Source: Stenotrophomonas raiganjensis (SeqCode) (GTDB lineage Bacteria; Pseudomonadota; Gammaproteobacteria; Xanthomonadales; Xanthomonadaceae). Taken from it: 64,000 nucleotides of DNA. This document shows positions 60,857-64,000 of the stretch, piece after piece; the stretch's first letter is position 1; each line of letters begins with the position of its first letter. A program made the position numbers and the translations under genes. Location of the stretch: NCBI RefSeq assembly GCF_030658505.1, contig NZ_JAUTXR010000115.1:1-64000 (forward strand), written 5' to 3'. The notes under the pieces were generated by a model. That model searched no databases, was not told the origin of the DNA, and saw only the letters and a list, made by a program, of their open reading frames with translations.

Positions 60857-62605
60857 ATGTCCGAGCATACCCCCGCCAGCCCCGAGACCCCCGCCGACAG
60901 CCACGAGAAGCGCGACTTCATCCGCCAGATCGTGCGCGAGGACCTGGCCAGCGGAAAGCACCAGGCGATCAAGACCCGCTTCCCGCCCGAGCCGAACGGC
61001 TACCTGCACATCGGTCACGCCAAGTCGATCTGCCTGAACTTCGGCATCGCCGGTGAATTCAGCGGCGTCTGCAACCTGCGCTTCGACGACACCAACCCGG
61101 CCAAGGAAGATCCGGAATACGTGACCGCCATCCAGGACGACGTGCGCTGGCTGGGCTTCAGCTGGAACGAGCTGCGCCATGCCTCGGACTACTTCCAGAC
61201 CTATTACCTGGCTGCCGAGAAGCTGATCGAACAGGGCAAGGCCTATGTCTGCGACCTGTCCGCCGAGGAAGTGCGCGCCTACCGCGGCACCCTGACCGAG
61301 CCGGGCCGCCCGTCGCCGTGGCGCGACCGCAGCGTCGAGGAAAACCTCGACCTGTTCCGCCGCATGCGTGCCGGTGAGTTCCCGGATGGCGCGCGCACCC
61401 TGCGCGCGAAGATCGACATGGCCAGCGGCAACATCAACCTTCGCGATCCGGCGCTGTACCGCATCAAGCACGTCGAGCACCAGAACACCGGCAACGCGTG
61501 GCCGATCTACCCGATGTACGACTTCGCGCACGCACTGGGCGACTCGATCGAGGGCATCACCCACTCGCTGTGCACGCTGGAATTCGAAGACCACCGCCCG
61601 CTGTACGACTGGTGCGTGGACAACGTCGATTTCGCCCATGACGACACGCTGACCCAGCCGCTGGTCGATGCCGGCCTGCCGCGCGAAGCGGCCAAGCCGC
61701 GCCAGATCGAGTTCTCGCGCCTGAACATCAACTACACGGTGATGAGCAAGCGCAAGCTGATGGCGCTGGTTACCGAGCAGCTGGTGGACGGCTGGGAAGA
61801 CCCGCGCATGCCGACCCTGCAGGGCCTGCGTCGCCGTGGCTACACCCCGGCCGCGATGCGCCTGTTCGCCGAGCGCGTGGGCATCAGCAAGCAGAACTCG
61901 CTGATCGACTTCAGCGTGCTGGAAGGCGCGTTGCGCGAAGACCTGGACAGTGCAGCGCCGCGCCGCATGGCAGTGATCGATCCGGTCAAGCTGGTGCTGA
62001 CCAACCTGCCGGAAGGCCATGAAGAACAGCTGACCTTCAGCAACCACCCGAAGGACGAGAGCTTCGGCAGCCGCGAAGTGCCGTTCGCACGCGAAGTGTG
62101 GATCGACCGCGAGGACTTCGCCGAAGTGCCGCCGAAGGGCTGGAAGCGTCTGGTGCCCGGTGGCGAAGTGCGCCTGCGCGGCGCCGGCATCATCCGCTGC
62201 GACGAAGTGATCAAGGATGCCGACGGCACCATCACCGAGCTGCGCGGCTGGCTGGATCCGGAATCGCGTCCGGGCATGGAAGGCGCCAACCGCAAGGTCA
62301 AGGGCACCATCCACTGGGTCAGCGCCGTGCATGGCGTGCCGGCCGAGATCCGCCTGTACGACCGCCTGTTCTCGGTGCCGAACCCGGATGATGAATCGGA
62401 AGGCAAGACCTACCGCGATTACCTCAATCCGGAATCGCGCCGCACCGTCACCGGCTATGTCGAGCCGGCCGCGGCCAGCGCCGCGCCGGAGCAGTCGTTC
62501 CAGTTCGAACGTACCGGCTACTTCGTCGCCGACCGCCGCGACCACACCGAAGCCACGCCGGTGTTCAACCGCAGCGTGACCCTGCGCGACACCTGGTCGG
62601 CCTGA
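60857..62605 (+). CDS. glnS: Glutaminyl-tRNA synthetase
   Basis: The 582-residue class I enzyme charges tRNA-Gln. It has the HIGH-type motif [23 protein letters not shown], the KMSKS-type motif VMSKRKL and the GlnRS beta-barrel anticodon domain in the C-terminal third ([20 protein letters not shown] is about residues 476-495). Its substrate tRNA is encoded at 21607. Confidence 0.97.
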   Translation: MSEHTPASPETPADSHEKRDFIRQIVREDLASGKHQAIKTRFPPEPNGYLHIGHAKSICLNFGIAGEFSGVCNLRFDDTNPAKEDPEYVTAIQDDVRWLGFSWNELRHASDYFQTYYLAAEKLIEQGKAYVCDLSAEEVRAYRGTLTEPGRPSPWRDRSVEENLDLFRRMRAGEFPDGARTLRAKIDMASGNINLRDPALYRIKHVEHQNTGNAWPIYPMYDFAHALGDSIEGITHSLCTLEFEDHRPLYDWCVDNVDFAHDDTLTQPLVDAGLPREAAKPRQIEFSRLNINYTVMSKRKLMALVTEQLVDGWEDPRMPTLQGLRRRGYTPAAMRLFAERVGISKQNSLIDFSVLEGALREDLDSAAPRRMAVIDPVKLVLTNLPEGHEEQLTFSNHPKDESFGSREVPFAREVWIDREDFAEVPPKGWKRLVPGGEVRLRGAGIIRCDEVIKDADGTITELRGWLDPESRPGMEGANRKVKGTIHWVSAVHGVPAEIRLYDRLFSVPNPDDESEGKTYRDYLNPESRRTVTGYVEPAAASAAPEQSFQFERTGYFVADRRDHTEATPVFNRSVTLRDTWSA

Positions 62606-62648
62606 GGACCTGCGCGGGCGCCTGGATGGCGCCCGCACGACCGCGACG

Positions 62649-63296
62649 ATGATCACCGCCCTTTCCGCCCTGCTCTGGTTCATCTCGCAGCATCCGCTGC
62701 TGACGTTCTTTGCAGCGATGGTGCTGGCCGGGCTGGTCTCGTGGTGGCGGCGCTTTCCGGGCTACGCCATCGTGGTGTTCCCGCTGGCGATGCTCAACAT
62801 GTTCCTCGGCCATTTCCTCAACGCCACCTTCCTCAACATGGTGGGCGAGCGCGGTGAAGCGGTGATTGTCAAGGCCGAGCGGACCAGCTCCACGCTCAAC
62901 GAACAGTACATCTGGCGCTACGAAGGGGTGCTGCGTACCGCCGAGGGCCGCGATGTGGAGGTGGTGTTCCACACCAATACCGCTTCGCTGTGGCCGCTGG
63001 AAAACGCCATCCGTATCCCGGCGCGCGACCAGCCGTTCGTGGTCAAGTACACGCCGGGCTTCCCACGCAACTTCGTCATCCTCACCAATGAATCCCCGCA
63101 CGGCGTCGCCCAGGCCCGGGCCAGCGCGCGCGAGCGGGTGGAGGTGGCGGCACGCAAGCTGCATTTCAGCCCGGGCAATGCCGATTTCCGCGCGGACTAT
63201 CGCCGCGAGCTGGAAACCTGGCTGCGCGAGCACGGCAACGATCCGCAGCAGCAATCCGACGCGCAGCGATATCGGGCCGAACTTGACGCGCTGTGA
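62649..63296 (+). CDS. Hypothetical membrane-anchored protein
   Basis: The 215-residue protein has two N-terminal helices (ALLWFISQHPLLTFFAAMVL; YAIVVFPLAMLNMFLGHFL). A soluble domain rich in beta strands follows (GERGEAVIVKAERTSSTLNE, FHTNTASLWPLENAI, PRNFVILTNES), with a helical C-terminus. It is 43 bases behind glnS. The 9-bp hairpin GCGGGCGCC/GGCGCCCGC (62614-62636) lies between them but lacks a T-run, so readthrough is possible. No family recognised. Confidence 0.72.
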   Translation: MITALSALLWFISQHPLLTFFAAMVLAGLVSWWRRFPGYAIVVFPLAMLNMFLGHFLNATFLNMVGERGEAVIVKAERTSSTLNEQYIWRYEGVLRTAEGRDVEVVFHTNTASLWPLENAIRIPARDQPFVVKYTPGFPRNFVILTNESPHGVAQARASARERVEVAARKLHFSPGNADFRADYRRELETWLREHGNDPQQQSDAQRYRAELDAL

Positions 63297-63460
63297 GGTT
63301 GGGGCTGCTTCTTACACTACGAGAATTCGATTGACAGGTCGGTTGAGACAAATCACGCATGAGGATTGACCGCGATTTCATGATTTTCTGCGCCGCGTTC
63401 TCAGGGATCGCTGAACGAAAGAAGTGTGTCGGCATACAAGGAAGCGAGTCGGAGCCCTTC

Positions 63461-63823
63461 ATGCTGAAGGTATACGACGAATATCTCTCGACCTCACATC
63501 CAAAACCCGACATCAAGTGGATCGACTCTGTCTCTGGCGCAGTCCAAGCGTGGATGATCGAAACCATCGACAGGTACTTTCTCTCGATGGACAAAGCACC
63601 TCGTTGGGTGCGTGAACCCAGCTGGCGCTTCATTGATGACAACCCCATGGTCTTTGTCAGCCAGATAGATCTTGAAGACAACGCGACAATGAGGAACAAC
63701 GCGTCGGCAGGTGAGGTTCTTTATCTGTTCAGCGGCAGGCAGGCGTGCGACGGGGGCTGGGAGCTGAAGGTAAAGCTCGTCAAGCAGGACAAAGCGACTC
63801 CCGGAACAAGCTACCTTGGTTAG
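63461..63823 (+). CDS. Hypothetical protein of atypical base composition
   Basis: The 120-residue acidic protein is not recognised. It contains HPKPDIKWIDSVSGAVQAWM, a Trp-rich centre (APRWVREPSWRFIDD) and a C-terminal strand-rich part (GGWELKVKLVK). The ATG at 63461 has GGAG 6 bases upstream; the ATG at 63359 would add 34 residues but lacks a ribosome site. Its base composition is clearly more AT-rich than all neighbours, which suggests recent acquisition. Small orphan proteins of this type include immunity proteins, but nothing proves that here. Confidence 0.55.
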   Translation: MLKVYDEYLSTSHPKPDIKWIDSVSGAVQAWMIETIDRYFLSMDKAPRWVREPSWRFIDDNPMVFVSQIDLEDNATMRNNASAGEVLYLFSGRQACDGGWELKVKLVKQDKATPGTSYLG

Positions 63824-63907
63824 TTCTGGCTGGACCGGCACTTCGTGCATTTCTGAGACACCAGGCCATGCCCATTGATGGCATTCCTCTTACCAACCTG
63901 TGCCCTT

Positions 63908-64000
63908 ATGACCGACGGTGCTTCTCCACTCCTCCCGCTGCTGCAGCAGGTCCTGCAGGACGCCGGCATCGCCAGCCGCGCCGACGGCGGCGCGCTGCTG
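63908..64000 (+). CDS. Start of an unidentified gene (cut by the window end)
   Basis: An open frame of 31 codons begins MTDGASPLLPLLQQVLQDAG and runs off the end with normal high-GC codon use for this genome. There is no clear ribosome site. Too little is visible to name it. The stretch 63824-63907 before it shows no feature. Confidence 0.5.
   Translation, partial: MTDGASPLLPLLQQVLQDAGIASRADGGALL

Overview
The window is high-GC gammaproteobacterial chromosome, most likely Stenotrophomonas (S. maltophilia complex, Xanthomonadaceae). The reasons are the gene orders (tRNA-Tyr/Gly/Thr-tuf; hemA divergent from TPR-lolB-ispE-tRNA-Gln-prs-rplY-pth-ychF; ahpC-ahpF-oxyR; three-gene pnt) and many GTAG-ended hairpin repeats of the SMAG type known from S. 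maltophilia. No prophage, insertion sequence, integrase or CRISPR array was seen.

Layout. 1-700: end of a tRNA-tuf operon with its promoter. 719-5780: a secreted isoaspartyl peptidase, a secreted cyanophycinase and a divergent TonB-dependent receptor, which together look like a cyanophycin or beta-aspartyl peptide scavenging locus. 5889-17458: a signalling locus of two hybrid sensor kinases, an EAL-domain response regulator and a LuxR-type response regulator, followed by a large pertactin-like autotransporter. The kinase operon and the autotransporter share the same upstream dyad at the same distance from a -10-like element, which suggests one regulon for adhesion and c-di-GMP. 17456-17820: three diverged repeats carrying paired DnaA-box-like 9-mers. 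17881-29021: core genes for translation, haem, isoprenoid and PRPP synthesis and lipoprotein sorting, ending in an OGT-like glycosyltransferase. 29068-33800: polyphosphate kinase 2, a TlpA-like lipoprotein, a YihY membrane protein, WrbA and a one-domain asparaginase-like protein. 33990-35732: a secreted subtilisin-like protease.

36188-42960: ilvE, sufT and the proton-translocating transhydrogenase. The pnt genes are split by an opposite-strand cassette of sigma factor, membrane protein and DUF3106 protein. 43013-53653: a DUF1631 protein, a nitroreductase-exonuclease-NUDIX-formylglutamate hydrolase operon, an MFS exporter with a divergent LysR regulator, prolyl iminopeptidase and prmC. 54007-58971: the peroxide defence genes ahpC, ahpF and oxyR, with an OxyR half-site upstream, then rnk and transaldolase. 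59684-64000: msrA, a DUF2007 protein, glnS, and less well known genes up to the edge.

The most unusual content is intergenic. Two convergent gene junctions (ppk2/tlpA-like and tal/msrA) each hold an inverted pair of a roughly 150-nt structured element. Its long outer stem differs in sequence from copy to copy but stays self-complementary, while its inner palindrome and a short internal box are conserved.
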